Shown here in pieces: positions 1 to 7,999 of a DNA stretch of 26,268 bases (positions within the stretch are counted from its first letter, which is position 1; each line of letters opens with the position of its first letter). The notes under the pieces are model-generated. The model was not told the DNA's origin. It saw only the letters and a program-made list of their open reading frames with translations, and did not search any database. The stretch comes from JANXLS01 sp037129555 (lineage in GTDB: Bacteria; Planctomycetota; SZUA-567; H5-PLA8). The stretch lies in assembly GCA_037129555.1 (NCBI GenBank), contig JBAXUS010000079.1, forward strand, positions 1 to 26,268, given 5' to 3'. The position numbers were made by a program, and so were the translations under genes.

Positions 1-11
1 GCTTTTGCTTG

Positions 12-72
12 CCACCAGCTTCAGCTGGTGGTGCGATGTATCAAATTTGCAATTAGCAGGCTTCAGCCTGCT
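12..72. repeat. Pair of perfect TTCA-loop hairpins (REP-like)
   Basis: Two perfect stem-loops sit 23 bases apart. The first has an 8-bp stem (CCACCAGC at 12-19, GCTGGTGG at 24-31). The second has a 7-bp stem (AGCAGGC at 55-61, GCCTGCT at 66-72). Both have the same TTCA loop and share the core GCTTCAGC, so they look like two units of one dispersed palindromic family. The rest of 1-214 holds no convincing gene. A transcriptional role for the repeats is unknown. Confidence 0.7.
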
Positions 73-214
73 TGATTCGACAATGACTAACTTTCGCTGT
101 CACATAAGGACTACTCAATCCCCGAATTTCCCGCGATTGCGCTTTCCCCACATTCAGTCTGTTTGTAAAGTTGCCGACAGACGATAACACTCAACACATC
201 CACGGAACGTCGAT

Positions 215-1330
215 TTGATCACCAGCGTCCATCTCTCAACAGCTCGCACCTGGCGCGGCGGGGAGAACCAACTTTATCTTTTAGCGCGTGGCCTGCGCGC
301 GCGGGGCCAGCGGGCTGTCATAGTCGCTCCGCCCGGATCGCCGTTGCTGGAGCGCTGCGTTGCCGAAGGAATCGAGACGCGTCCGTTGCGTGTGCGCGGA
401 GAGATCGACATCTTTGGCGCGTGGAAACTCTCGCGAATGTTGAGAGAGATTCGCCCGGAAGTTCTTCATCTCCACGACGGCCACGCGGTCCTGCCCGGCA
501 AATGGGCGGCGCAGCTGTCGCGCCTTAAAGGGCTGCACGTCTTCGCTCACCGCCGCACGGTGTTCAAACTCAAAGGGCGCGGCAAATACAGCGGTCGCGT
601 CGATTGCGTCATCGCCATCAGCCAGGCGGCGAAAGCCGAAGTTGTCAAAGCCGGCATCGCCCCAGAATCGATTCGCGTCGTCTACAGCGGCATGGATTTT
701 CCGGACACGCTCGCGCCGGATGCACCAGAAGTCCGAGCGTTTCGTGATCGCTTCGGCATTCCCGCGAACGCGTTTCTCATCGCGCACGCGGCAGCGCTCA
801 CATCCGAGAAGCGACAAGGCGATATTCTCGACGCGCTGGAATTGACGAATCGAAATCTGAAGGAACGCGGGCTGGGCGGCGTCCATCTTGCACTTGCCGG
901 AAGCGGAACGTTGGAACAGGAATTAAAACAGGCGGCTGCGACGCGCGGTCTTGATGTGTGCGTTCATTTTCTGGGATTTCAGACCGATTTGCGTCCGCTG
1001 TGGGCTGCGGCGTCGATGGCGATTTATGCGAGTGAAGCGGAAGGATTGTGTACGGCGCTGATCGAAGCGCAGGGCGCAGGACTGCCGGCGGCCATTTCGC
1101 GCGCGGGTGGAATGATTGAAGTGGTTGAAGATGACGCGACCGGTGTTATCTTTAGTATCGGTGACACGCATTCGTTGAGTCAGGCGATTTTGGAATTGCG
1201 CGAGAATGACGCGCGCCGTACGCGCATGGGCGAAAAGGCCCGGGCGAGGGCGCGCGCACTTTTTTCCGCCGATGCCATGGTTGATGGTATCCTGAATGCG
1301 TATCGGGAACGAGTGAAACACGGAGATTGA
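215..1330 (+). CDS. Family 4 glycosyltransferase (GT4)
   Basis: This 371-residue protein has the two-domain GT-B layout of GT4 enzymes, which transfer a sugar from a nucleotide-sugar to a lipid or glycan acceptor at the cytoplasmic face of the membrane. The N-terminal acceptor half carries an RGGENQ motif near residues 14-19. The C-terminal donor half has the EX7E signature at E276 and E284 (EAEGLCTALIE). The start is TTG at 215: an in-frame stop lies at 185-187 and no ATG intervenes. GGA at 204-206 is a weak ribosome site. The genes downstream (a GT9 transferase and LPS exporters) suggest a role in LPS core or related surface glycan assembly. The donor and acceptor sugars cannot be read from sequence. 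Confidence 0.9.
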   Translation: MITSVHLSTARTWRGGENQLYLLARGLRARGQRAVIVAPPGSPLLERCVAEGIETRPLRVRGEIDIFGAWKLSRMLREIRPEVLHLHDGHAVLPGKWAAQLSRLKGLHVFAHRRTVFKLKGRGKYSGRVDCVIAISQAAKAEVVKAGIAPESIRVVYSGMDFPDTLAPDAPEVRAFRDRFGIPANAFLIAHAAALTSEKRQGDILDALELTNRNLKERGLGGVHLALAGSGTLEQELKQAAATRGLDVCVHFLGFQTDLRPLWAAASMAIYASEAEGLCTALIEAQGAGLPAAISRAGGMIEVVEDDATGVIFSIGDTHSLSQAILELRENDARRTRMGEKARARARALFSADAMVDGILNAYRERVKHGD

Positions 1331-1352
1331 ACGACGGAAATTGTCCGTCGTT
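1330..1352 (+). other. Intercistronic hairpin
   Basis: AACGACGGA and TCCGTCGTT form a perfect 9-bp stem around the loop AATTG, directly at the stop codon of the GT4 gene and before the GT9 gene. No T-run follows, so it is probably not a simple intrinsic terminator. An mRNA-stabilising or processing hairpin within the operon is possible. Confidence 0.55.
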
Positions 1353-1375
1353 GCATCCATAGTTGAGGGGCCAGA

Positions 1376-2464
1376 GTGAGCGGACGCAGTCCACGCATCT
1401 TGATCGTACGGTTGTCCGCATTTGGCGACTGCCTGCACACGGTACCTGCATTGGTTGCTCTCCGCCGCAAGTTCCCGGAAGCGCACATAGGCTGGGCGAT
1501 TGAAAAGCTGCCCTATTCCGTGCTGCACGGCCACCCGATGGTGGACTCCTGGCACATCTTCCCGCGCCAGGCCTTGAAGCTTGGCAACAGTAAAATCTTC
1601 GACGGCATGCGTGACATGAGTTCGTTCCGCAAGGATTTAATCGGCCAGCATTACGACGCAGCGATTGATTTTCAAGGACTCACCAAAAGCGGACTCGTCA
1701 CATGGTGGAGCCGCGCGAAACAGCGCATTGGATTTAAAGGTGAAGACAGCCGAGAATTTAATCTGGTCTTCGCGAACAAGCGTGTCAAGCCGCCGGAAGA
1801 AGCCGTTCACGTCGTCGAAAAAAATCTATCGCTGCTGAAACCGTTGGGCGTCGAGCTGCCTGAAAAACCCGAATGGGTCATGCCGAGTTACGCGCCTGAA
1901 ATCGAATCGACGCGCCCATTTTTGAACGAATGCGGACTGATTGGCGGCGATGGACAACCGGTCAAATACGTGATCATCAATCCCGGCGCGACGTGGTTCA
2001 CGAAACGCTATCCGCCAGAATTGTTCGGTGAAGTCGCGAAGGGCTTGGTCGCGCAGCGCAAGATGCCGGTCGTTGTGACCTGGGCAGGCGATGACGAACA
2101 CAAAGCCGCGCAAACGATTTCAACCATCGCTGGCGGAAAAGAGAGCGGTGTGTTTGTCGCTCCGAAAACCAATCTGCGCGAACTGGCCGCGTTGACGTCG
2201 CAGGCAGTGCTATTTGTCAGCAACGACACGGGCCCGTTGCATCTGGCCGTCGCGTTGAAAGTCCGAACAGTGGCAATTTTCGGAGCCACCGACCCGCTGC
2301 GCAACGGAGCCTATGGCAGCGGGCACCGTGTTCAAACGGGCGGCATCGATTGCCACCCGTGTTGGAAGACCACGTGCGAGCGCGTGGACCGCGCGTGTCT
2401 GACCCAGGTCAAACCGGGCGATGTGGTGTCGAGTTGTAATCATATTCTGGATCGTATGCAGTAA
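1376..2464 (+). CDS. Family 9 glycosyltransferase, ADP-heptose:LPS heptosyltransferase-like
   Basis: This 362-residue protein belongs to GT9, whose best-known members (WaaC, WaaF) add heptose to the inner core of LPS in the cytoplasm. The N-terminal motif LSAFGDCLHTVPAL (13-26) matches the family signature, including Asp18 at the usual catalytic position. In the C-terminal half, NPGATWFTKRYP (about 202-213), SNDTGPLHLAVAL (282-294) and FGATDP (302-307) are the usual nucleotide-sugar-binding blocks. A cysteine cluster (C326, C329, C334, C341) is also common in the family. The GTG start at 1376 follows a GAGGGG ribosome site. It is followed after a short gap by lptF. Exact acceptor and heptosyltransferase I versus II type are undetermined. 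Confidence 0.92.
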   Translation: MSGRSPRILIVRLSAFGDCLHTVPALVALRRKFPEAHIGWAIEKLPYSVLHGHPMVDSWHIFPRQALKLGNSKIFDGMRDMSSFRKDLIGQHYDAAIDFQGLTKSGLVTWWSRAKQRIGFKGEDSREFNLVFANKRVKPPEEAVHVVEKNLSLLKPLGVELPEKPEWVMPSYAPEIESTRPFLNECGLIGGDGQPVKYVIINPGATWFTKRYPPELFGEVAKGLVAQRKMPVVVTWAGDDEHKAAQTISTIAGGKESGVFVAPKTNLRELAALTSQAVLFVSNDTGPLHLAVALKVRTVAIFGATDPLRNGAYGSGHRVQTGGIDCHPCWKTTCERVDRACLTQVKPGDVVSSCNHILDRMQ

Positions 2465-2480
2465 GTTTGGATGAACAATT

Positions 2481-2486
2481 AAGGAG
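2481..2486 (+). promoter_or_regulatory. Ribosome binding site deciding the lptF start
   Basis: AAGGAG lies 4 nt before the ATG at 2491. The same reading frame opens at TTG 2467, but that codon has no such site and adds 8 unlike residues, so ATG 2491 is chosen. Confidence 0.75.
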
Positions 2487-2490
2487 TTCA

Positions 2491-3885
2491 ATGCTAAGTT
2501 TTTTCAGGCCGGCCTATACCTTAATCTGGTATGTGCTGAGCGAATTCCTCGTCTCATTCGCATTGACCTTGATGGCGATGACGATCTTTTGGTTGTTGCT
2601 GGTGTCCTACACGATGGCCACTGAACTCGAACAGTTCGGAGCCGATGCCACACAAGTCTTGATGCTGGCTCCGTTCATTTTGCCACGCGCGTTAACCCTC
2701 TCCATTCCGCCTGCAACCATGATCGCGACCGTCATGGTCTTTGGCCGGTTGAGCGCTGAAAGTGAAATCCTGGCGGCTCAGGCGGGTGGTGCGGCGTTGC
2801 GCCGGTTTGTCTGGCCGTTGATCGTCTGCAGCATGATCATCTCGATGATCTCGCTCTGGCTTCAGGACACCGGCATGCGCTGGGGCAACGAGACGATTCG
2901 CACTCAAGTCTTGAAAATCAACAAACCGGAATCGTTTTTGAAAACGTTGGACAAGCCGGGCGGCAGCATGTCGATTCATCCGGACCCAAGTAAATACACA
3001 CGTATCAACATGCTTCCGTCGATAGTTGGCAAGGACGGCCATGTCATGCGACCGATTCAAATCATCGACTTCCAAAATAACAAAATCATGCAGACCGTGT
3101 TGGCAGATGATCATCAATTCAACACGGCTGGCCCGGAAGGAAAAAGCTCCAACGATCAAATGTTGTCGATTTCGTTGATGAATGTGCAGACGTACAGTGA
3201 CAATTACAACCGCGCTGAAAACATTGCGCTGCGTATTCCTCTCCCCGACATCGGCGCGCTCATTCCAATCGGCAACACGCGCGGACAAAAGAGCTGGCGT
3301 GACAACCTCGAAGACGGGCGCAAAATCGCGCGCGACGAGCCGCGTCGCTGGTCGTTCCTGCTGCGCCGCGTATCGGATCTCGGCGCGTTTGGGGTAGCCA
3401 GCGGGCCGCTCGATCCCACCGCTCCGGCGCTCATTGCTAATTCATGGAATGACACCAAGATGGGTATGGACAGCATTATTGGACAAGGCGGAGCCTTGGA
3501 CCGCATGCGCCAGGACAACATCGAATTTCACCGCAAAATCGCGTTGAGCCTTCTGCCGATCTCAATGATTTTCCTTGGCGTCGGGCTGGGATTGCTCGTC
3601 AAAAAGAGCAACCGCATGGTCGGCTTCTTGCTGGGATTGGCGCTGTATGCGCTGCTTTATTATCCGTTGACCATCGTTGCCAAGACGCTTTCCAGCAGCG
3701 GCAATTGGGACCGGATGTCAAAATTTTGTCCGCCGCAATATCTGCCCAATATTCTGTTCCTGATCATGGGCTACGCGTTGTGGCACATGTACGAAACCGG
3801 GTTTCATTTCAACGTGGCGGCGGGCGGTGCAAAGGGTTGGCGTCGCATCGTTCAATTCCTGCTTCGACTCGTGATTGGAGTCTAG
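2491..3885 (+). CDS. lptF: LptF/LptG family LPS export permease (first copy)
   Basis: This 464-residue protein is a YjgP/YjgQ (LptF/LptG) permease. With LptB2 and LptC this family extracts LPS from the inner membrane and passes it to the periplasmic Lpt bridge. Three N-terminal membrane segments (about 15-40, 56-84, 106-125) and three C-terminal ones (about 349-371, 376-397, 418-434) flank a long periplasmic domain. The cytoplasmic loop SAESEILAAQAGGAALRR (88-105) is the family's coupling-helix region. E. coli homologs are about 360 residues, so the extra length lies mainly in the periplasmic part. The next gene is a second family member 6 bp downstream, as expected for the heterodimer. Which of the two is LptF is assigned only by order. 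Confidence 0.9.
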   Translation: MLSFFRPAYTLIWYVLSEFLVSFALTLMAMTIFWLLLVSYTMATELEQFGADATQVLMLAPFILPRALTLSIPPATMIATVMVFGRLSAESEILAAQAGGAALRRFVWPLIVCSMIISMISLWLQDTGMRWGNETIRTQVLKINKPESFLKTLDKPGGSMSIHPDPSKYTRINMLPSIVGKDGHVMRPIQIIDFQNNKIMQTVLADDHQFNTAGPEGKSSNDQMLSISLMNVQTYSDNYNRAENIALRIPLPDIGALIPIGNTRGQKSWRDNLEDGRKIARDEPRRWSFLLRRVSDLGAFGVASGPLDPTAPALIANSWNDTKMGMDSIIGQGGALDRMRQDNIEFHRKIALSLLPISMIFLGVGLGLLVKKSNRMVGFLLGLALYALLYYPLTIVAKTLSSSGNWDRMSKFCPPQYLPNILFLIMGYALWHMYETGFHFNVAAGGAKGWRRIVQFLLRLVIGV

Positions 3886-3891
3886 TTCGAC

Positions 3892-5322
3892 ATGCTGAAA
3901 TTCCTGATTGTAGATGTGCTTTGGCGAGTGATTCAGGCTCTCATCTGGATCATCAGCCGAATTGTTTACCTGCCGGTGCGCATTCTCTTTTTCCGGCGCA
4001 CCACTGACATGTACATCGGGACGTCGTTTGTGATGCCCCTGATCACCGTGATCGTCTGCATCGCAGGGCTTGTGACGGCGTTCGACGTGATCGACCATTT
4101 GAGCGAAATCACCGACGGCATTCGACTCAGCGCAGAACCGCTAGGAGCGCTGCCGATCCGCACCCAGACCGAAGCCATACGCGACGTGATTGCGTTGTAT
4201 TCGATCCAGGCGCTGGACTTCACGCTCGAGTATCTGCCGTTGTGGGTGCTCGTCGCCGGCTTGATGTGTGCGATGGTGTTGGTGCGCAATCAGGAACATT
4301 TGATTCTCAAATCGTCCGGCATCAGATTACAACGCGCGATGCGACCAGCGATTATTCTGGCGCTCCTGGCGTGTGGCAGTGTTACTCTGATCCGTGAACT
4401 GTACATGCCCGAATTAATTCTGCACCGCGACTTTCTGAAGCCCCAAGTCTATCACAAAAATTCACAACCCTCGTCGCTGGCGTTGTACGTTGTGGACGAA
4501 AACAAGAAGCCGATTCTCTTCGAAATGGGCAGCTACAATTTCGCTTCCCGCCAAGGCAAAGACCTGCACATCTATTTCTTGGGTGAAGAGAAGAACGGAC
4601 GCATTCCGCAATTGGTTGCCGACGTGGCGATCTGGGACAACGCGCGGCAGGGCTTCAACTTGTTCATGGATCCGGTCGAGCGGGAAATGGCGCTTCTTAA
4701 ACTTGCGGCATCCGGACCGTTTGGCGGTGGAAAAGACAAGACCACGGATAAAGAAAAAGAGGGCAAGAACAAGGCACCCGTGGCCGCCAAATCGACAGCG
4801 CTCATCCCCGGCGGTCAGCGACGTGACACCGACACCGCAATCGATATGGCTGCGATTGGTGGAAAGAATGCTGCCAGCCTGCCGTTGACTGCGACCCGCA
4901 TCACACGCGTCGATTTCTGGCAAGGGCCGATGAATCCTAAATACATCGACAGCGAACGCCTCGGCGTGAAAGTCATGCGCTTGGACGAATTGAAAAAGAA
5001 CAGTGAATACAAACCGGAATTGATGGCCGAATGGTATCGCCGTGTCAGCGAATTCGCGATGGGCTTTATTCTGCTGTGGTGTGCGCTGCCGCTGATGCTC
5101 AGCGATTCCACGCATAGCCCCGTGACGTCCATCGCTTTCAGTACATTACTCGCGGCCGTCTATTGGATCATGTGCATGGCCTGCGCAAAATTGGGTGCGG
5201 ACGGCGCGTCGTTTACACTCTTTGCCTACGTTATTAAATTCCCGATCTGGGCACCGATCATTCCACACTGCTTCTTCTTCATCGTCGGGTTTATCCAATT
5301 CTATTTCAGACTGGAAACCTGA
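3892..5322 (+). CDS. lptG: LptF/LptG family LPS export permease (second copy)
   Basis: This 476-residue partner of the preceding permease presumably forms the LptFG heterodimer in the inner membrane. It has an extra hydrophobic N-terminal stretch (about 5-33) before the canonical first helix (43-66). Helices follow near 113-131 and 151-172, then the periplasmic domain, then three helices near 386-404, 412-433 and 451-472. The VRNQEHLILKSSGIRLQRAM segment (131-150) is the cytoplasmic coupling region. Residues about 277-330 are a charged, low-complexity insertion rich in Lys, Glu, Gly and Ala, absent from typical members, making it about 110 residues longer than E. coli LptG. It starts at ATG 3892; GGAG at 3877-3880 is rather distant. 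LptG naming is by order only. Confidence 0.88.
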   Translation: MLKFLIVDVLWRVIQALIWIISRIVYLPVRILFFRRTTDMYIGTSFVMPLITVIVCIAGLVTAFDVIDHLSEITDGIRLSAEPLGALPIRTQTEAIRDVIALYSIQALDFTLEYLPLWVLVAGLMCAMVLVRNQEHLILKSSGIRLQRAMRPAIILALLACGSVTLIRELYMPELILHRDFLKPQVYHKNSQPSSLALYVVDENKKPILFEMGSYNFASRQGKDLHIYFLGEEKNGRIPQLVADVAIWDNARQGFNLFMDPVEREMALLKLAASGPFGGGKDKTTDKEKEGKNKAPVAAKSTALIPGGQRRDTDTAIDMAAIGGKNAASLPLTATRITRVDFWQGPMNPKYIDSERLGVKVMRLDELKKNSEYKPELMAEWYRRVSEFAMGFILLWCALPLMLSDSTHSPVTSIAFSTLLAAVYWIMCMACAKLGADGASFTLFAYVIKFPIWAPIIPHCFFFIVGFIQFYFRLET

Positions 5323-5359
5323 TCGAAAAAGCCCGTGTGTTTTTGGCCATTAACGTGAC

Positions 5360-6778
5360 TCAATTCTTCGCCATTGTTTTGCAATGAACCCACGCGGCCA
5401 GCGCGCAGAAGAACGCAAACGTTCCACCGCTTCCCGCTCCGCGTTGCGACGGGAACGCAAAGAGACTGACGAACATCGCTCCGACTCCCGCCCCCAGCGC
5501 CGCCAGCGCGATCACCTGAAGCTCACTTGATTCGCCCCGAGCCAAAGCTCCTGCCGCTCCGAAAATCCAGCCCGCAAAAAACAGCGCCAACACCGTCAAG
5601 CCAAATGCACCCAATTCAAGCCCTGTCTTTTCAACGAGTCCAAAGCCGTCGCGTTCATTTGCGTCGATGTCGAAAAGCGCTTCTTCATCGCCACGGCCGT
5701 TGGTGCGCGGGTAATACGCATCGTCGAAATAGTTGTTCACTTCCGCATTATACCGCCCGGCTCCAGCTCCCAGAATCCAGTTCGGCATCGACTTCTCATT
5801 CATCGGATCGCGGTGCGACGCCAAGTAACTAAGCGTGGCTTGATAACGTCGCAGCCGTGGCGTCGCGATCTTTTTATCGTCGCCCACTTTCGCCCAAAGC
5901 GCTACGCCTCGACCGAGTGTGCCGATGTTGTTGCGCTTCTCCGGAAGACGCGGCAGCACCACTGCCGTGAAGAGTGCGACGGCTACAATCAGCGCCGCAC
6001 CAGTCCAACATTTTTTCATCAGGATGCACGCGGCGGCCACCGCAAGAATCCCCGCCACCGCTCCGAGAAATCCACCCGCGGCCATCGTCACACACAACGC
6101 CAGCGCCGTGAACGCTCCGGCGAGTGCCTTGATCAACGGATCTTTATCGAGCGCTGCGAACGCTGCAAACACCGGGACGATCATCGCAGCCTGTGCGCCG
6201 AAAAGCATGCGGTTGTCATACCATCCGCCCAGCCGCATATTCGTTACGCCTTCAAGCGCCATTTCTTTGTGCTTCGGATCGAACGGTTTTCCGACCGGAC
6301 CGATGTACTGGTAAAACGCGATCAACACGCAGACGGCAAAACTACCGCTCAGAATCATCGCGAGTTTGCGGAACTCCGCAGCACTGTCCGAGAGATTTGA
6401 GAAGACCCAGACGCCGAGCAGCACGACGAATGTTGGGTTGCCTGCTGCGAACACCCAGTCCATTAATTTCTCGTCGCCGCCCTTCATCCACGCGTATGAA
6501 AAAATCGCGAGCGCGGACCACAGGATCGTTGCGACCTGCGGGAATTTGAATCGCGCCCAGGGCTTGCGCTGAATTAAATCCAAAACCATGAAGAGCGCCA
6601 GGATTGGCAGGAGGAAATCAAGCGGCGACAAGTAAAGAGGGCGTTTGCGCGGCCCGAAGATGCGCTCGTAATTTATGCTCAACGGCATCAACGCGACGGT
6701 CACATACGACAGCCACACGCGCCAGGCCGGAGGGATTGACGAAACGGGTTCGGAAGTTGAGGAAGTTGTGTTTGTCAT
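5360..6778 (-). CDS. O-antigen ligase / Wzy-like polytopic membrane protein
   Basis: This 472-residue protein has about ten or more hydrophobic segments. A large hydrophilic loop (roughly 290-385) carries a WILGAGAGRYN block followed by a conserved-looking ERDGFGLVEKTGLELGAFGL stretch. That is the pattern of the Wzy_C/O-antigen ligase family, which joins or polymerises undecaprenyl-linked glycans on the periplasmic side. Its position, convergent with GT4, GT9 and LptFG genes, supports a surface-glycan role. Ligase and polymerase cannot be told apart from the sequence. The ATG at 6778 has no clear Shine-Dalgarno sequence. The 37 bp between it and lptG show no convincing terminator. Confidence 0.75.
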   Translation of the reverse strand: MTNTTSSTSEPVSSIPPAWRVWLSYVTVALMPLSINYERIFGPRKRPLYLSPLDFLLPILALFMVLDLIQRKPWARFKFPQVATILWSALAIFSYAWMKGGDEKLMDWVFAAGNPTFVVLLGVWVFSNLSDSAAEFRKLAMILSGSFAVCVLIAFYQYIGPVGKPFDPKHKEMALEGVTNMRLGGWYDNRMLFGAQAAMIVPVFAAFAALDKDPLIKALAGAFTALALCVTMAAGGFLGAVAGILAVAAACILMKKCWTGAALIVAVALFTAVVLPRLPEKRNNIGTLGRGVALWAKVGDDKKIATPRLRRYQATLSYLASHRDPMNEKSMPNWILGAGAGRYNAEVNNYFDDAYYPRTNGRGDEEALFDIDANERDGFGLVEKTGLELGAFGLTVLALFFAGWIFGAAGALARGESSELQVIALAALGAGVGAMFVSLFAFPSQRGAGSGGTFAFFCALAAWVHCKTMAKN

Positions 6779-6882
6779 GCCGAAAAGATAATTTCAATTT
6801 CCGAATTTCAAAGAGACATTTTGAATTGTTTTCCTGCCTTGATCGGGAAGCACTCTGGCAAGGCGGGGAAGGGCGGGTAATA

Positions 6883-6911
6883 TTGACTGCGAATGAAGTG
6901 GAAACGATAAC
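6883..6911 (+). promoter_or_regulatory. Candidate sigma70-type promoter for gatC
   Basis: TTGACT (6883-6888) and GATAAC (6906-6911) are separated by 17 bp and lie just upstream of the gatC ribosome site. This is a good match to the housekeeping consensus and the only clear one in the 154-bp divergent intergenic region. Confidence 0.5.
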
Positions 6912-6932
6912 ATAATTACGAGGCAGGTCAGC

Positions 6933-7220
6933 ATGGCGATTTCAAATGATGACGTAGTAAAAGTGGCGAAGTTGTCGCGGCTGGCGTTGAGCGGCGACGA
7001 AGTGAATTTGTATACCGAGCAGCTCGGTAAAATTCTCCATTTCGTTGAGAAACTCAACGCGGTCGAAACGTCGAAAGTGGATCCGATGATCACCGCCGCA
7101 GCAGACGGAAACGTCTTCCGCCCCGACGTCCCAAAACCGACGCTGGACCGCAAAGCCGCCTTTGCCTCCGCGCCCGCGCACGACGATGAATTCTTCCGCG
7201 TGCCGGCGGTGATTGAATAA
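6933..7220 (+). CDS. gatC: Asp-tRNA(Asn)/Glu-tRNA(Gln) amidotransferase subunit C
   Basis: This 95-residue protein is the typical length for GatC, the small scaffold subunit of GatCAB that holds GatA and GatB together while misacylated Glu-tRNA(Gln) or Asp-tRNA(Asn) is amidated. The start (DDVVKVAKLSRLALSGDE), the central FVEKLNAVETSKVDPM and the tail FRPDV followed by an Ala-rich segment and FFRVPAVIE fit the family along its whole length. It starts at ATG 6933 behind a GAGG/AGG site and the promoter at 6883-6911. gatA does not follow; a Uma2-type nuclease gene does. The other subunits must therefore lie elsewhere. Confidence 0.93.
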   Translation: MAISNDDVVKVAKLSRLALSGDEVNLYTEQLGKILHFVEKLNAVETSKVDPMITAAADGNVFRPDVPKPTLDRKAAFASAPAHDDEFFRVPAVIE

Positions 7221-7254
7221 CTCGGCGGCGAACCCTTTTTTAAAGGAGCGGCGA

Positions 7255-7977
7255 ATGCTAACTGAAACACGAGTCGCGCCTCCGGCCCGGGCGCTGTTTA
7301 AACGGCCAAAAGAAATTGTGTACCCAGAATCGGATGGGAAACCTTTGGCTGAAACGGATATTCACTTCACCGCCATCGCAGCGCTGATCGCGTTGCTGCG
7401 CCGCCATTACGCAACTCGCAACGACGTGTACGTCGCGGGTTGCAATTTTGTGTACTACAAAGAAGGCGACAATAAAGCTCGCTTCTCGCCGGACGCGTAC
7501 GTCGTGTTCGGTGTGGACAGCGCGAAACGGCGTTCGTATTTTTTATGGAAAGAGCAGCATCCGCCTGCCGTGGTGTTTGAATTCACGTCTCGGAAAACAA
7601 AGAAAGTTGACGCGACGACAAAGAAAGAATTGTGCGCGTCTCTGGGCGTGAAAGAGTATTTTTTGTGCGACCCCGAGACTGCGTACCTGAAGCCGCCCCT
7701 GCAAGGCTACCGACTCAAAGGCGGAATGTATCAGCCTATAAAATCGACATCGGACGGGCGCGTTCACTGTCAGGAACTGGGTGTGATGATGCGCTTGGAA
7801 AACCGGTATCTTGCGTTGTACGACGCTGTAACGGGCGAGCGTATTTTAAGCGCTGAAGAATCCGAACGCGCAGAGGCAAGCCGCGCGCGAAGTGAAGCAG
7901 AACGCGCTCACCGAGCTGAAGCCGAGATTGTGCTTTTGCGCGCGGAACTGGATCGGCTGAAGAATCCCACCACTTAA
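7255..7977 (+). CDS. Uma2 family (PD-(D/E)xK fold) putative endonuclease with C-terminal coiled coil
   Basis: This 240-residue protein resembles the Uma2/DUF820 family, abundant in cyanobacteria and planctomycetes, which has a restriction-endonuclease fold but mostly no known function. Likely catalytic landmarks are PD at residues 79-80 (FSPDAYVVF), E109 in AVVFEFTSRKT, and K/E residues before YFLCDPE near 135-141. Residues about 199-236 are a charged Glu/Ala/Arg-rich helix predicted to be a coiled coil, common in long Uma2 proteins. The reading frame opens at 7213, overlapping gatC, but ATG 7255 has a strong AAAGGAG (7242-7248) 6 nt upstream and is chosen. It is probably co-transcribed with gatC. 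The substrate is unknown. Confidence 0.85.
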   Translation: MLTETRVAPPARALFKRPKEIVYPESDGKPLAETDIHFTAIAALIALLRRHYATRNDVYVAGCNFVYYKEGDNKARFSPDAYVVFGVDSAKRRSYFLWKEQHPPAVVFEFTSRKTKKVDATTKKELCASLGVKEYFLCDPETAYLKPPLQGYRLKGGMYQPIKSTSDGRVHCQELGVMMRLENRYLALYDAVTGERILSAEESERAEASRARSEAERAHRAEAEIVLLRAELDRLKNPTT

Positions 7978-7999
7978 ATAGTGTGCGAAAGGAACGGCT

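Noticed and set aside
5..187. 60-residue open frame at the left edge
   Set aside because: It is made mostly of the two hairpin repeats, has no ribosome site and no recognisable protein pattern.
2467..2490. TTG start for lptF at 2467
   Set aside because: The strong AAGGAG at 2481-2486 points to ATG 2491.
4462..5115. 217-codon - strand open frame antisense to lptG
   Set aside because: It is a shadow of a well-supported gene, with shadow-type composition and no ribosome site.
5323..5359. Terminator between lptG and the O-antigen ligase-like gene
   Set aside because: A-rich and T-rich patches exist but no stable stem could be formed.
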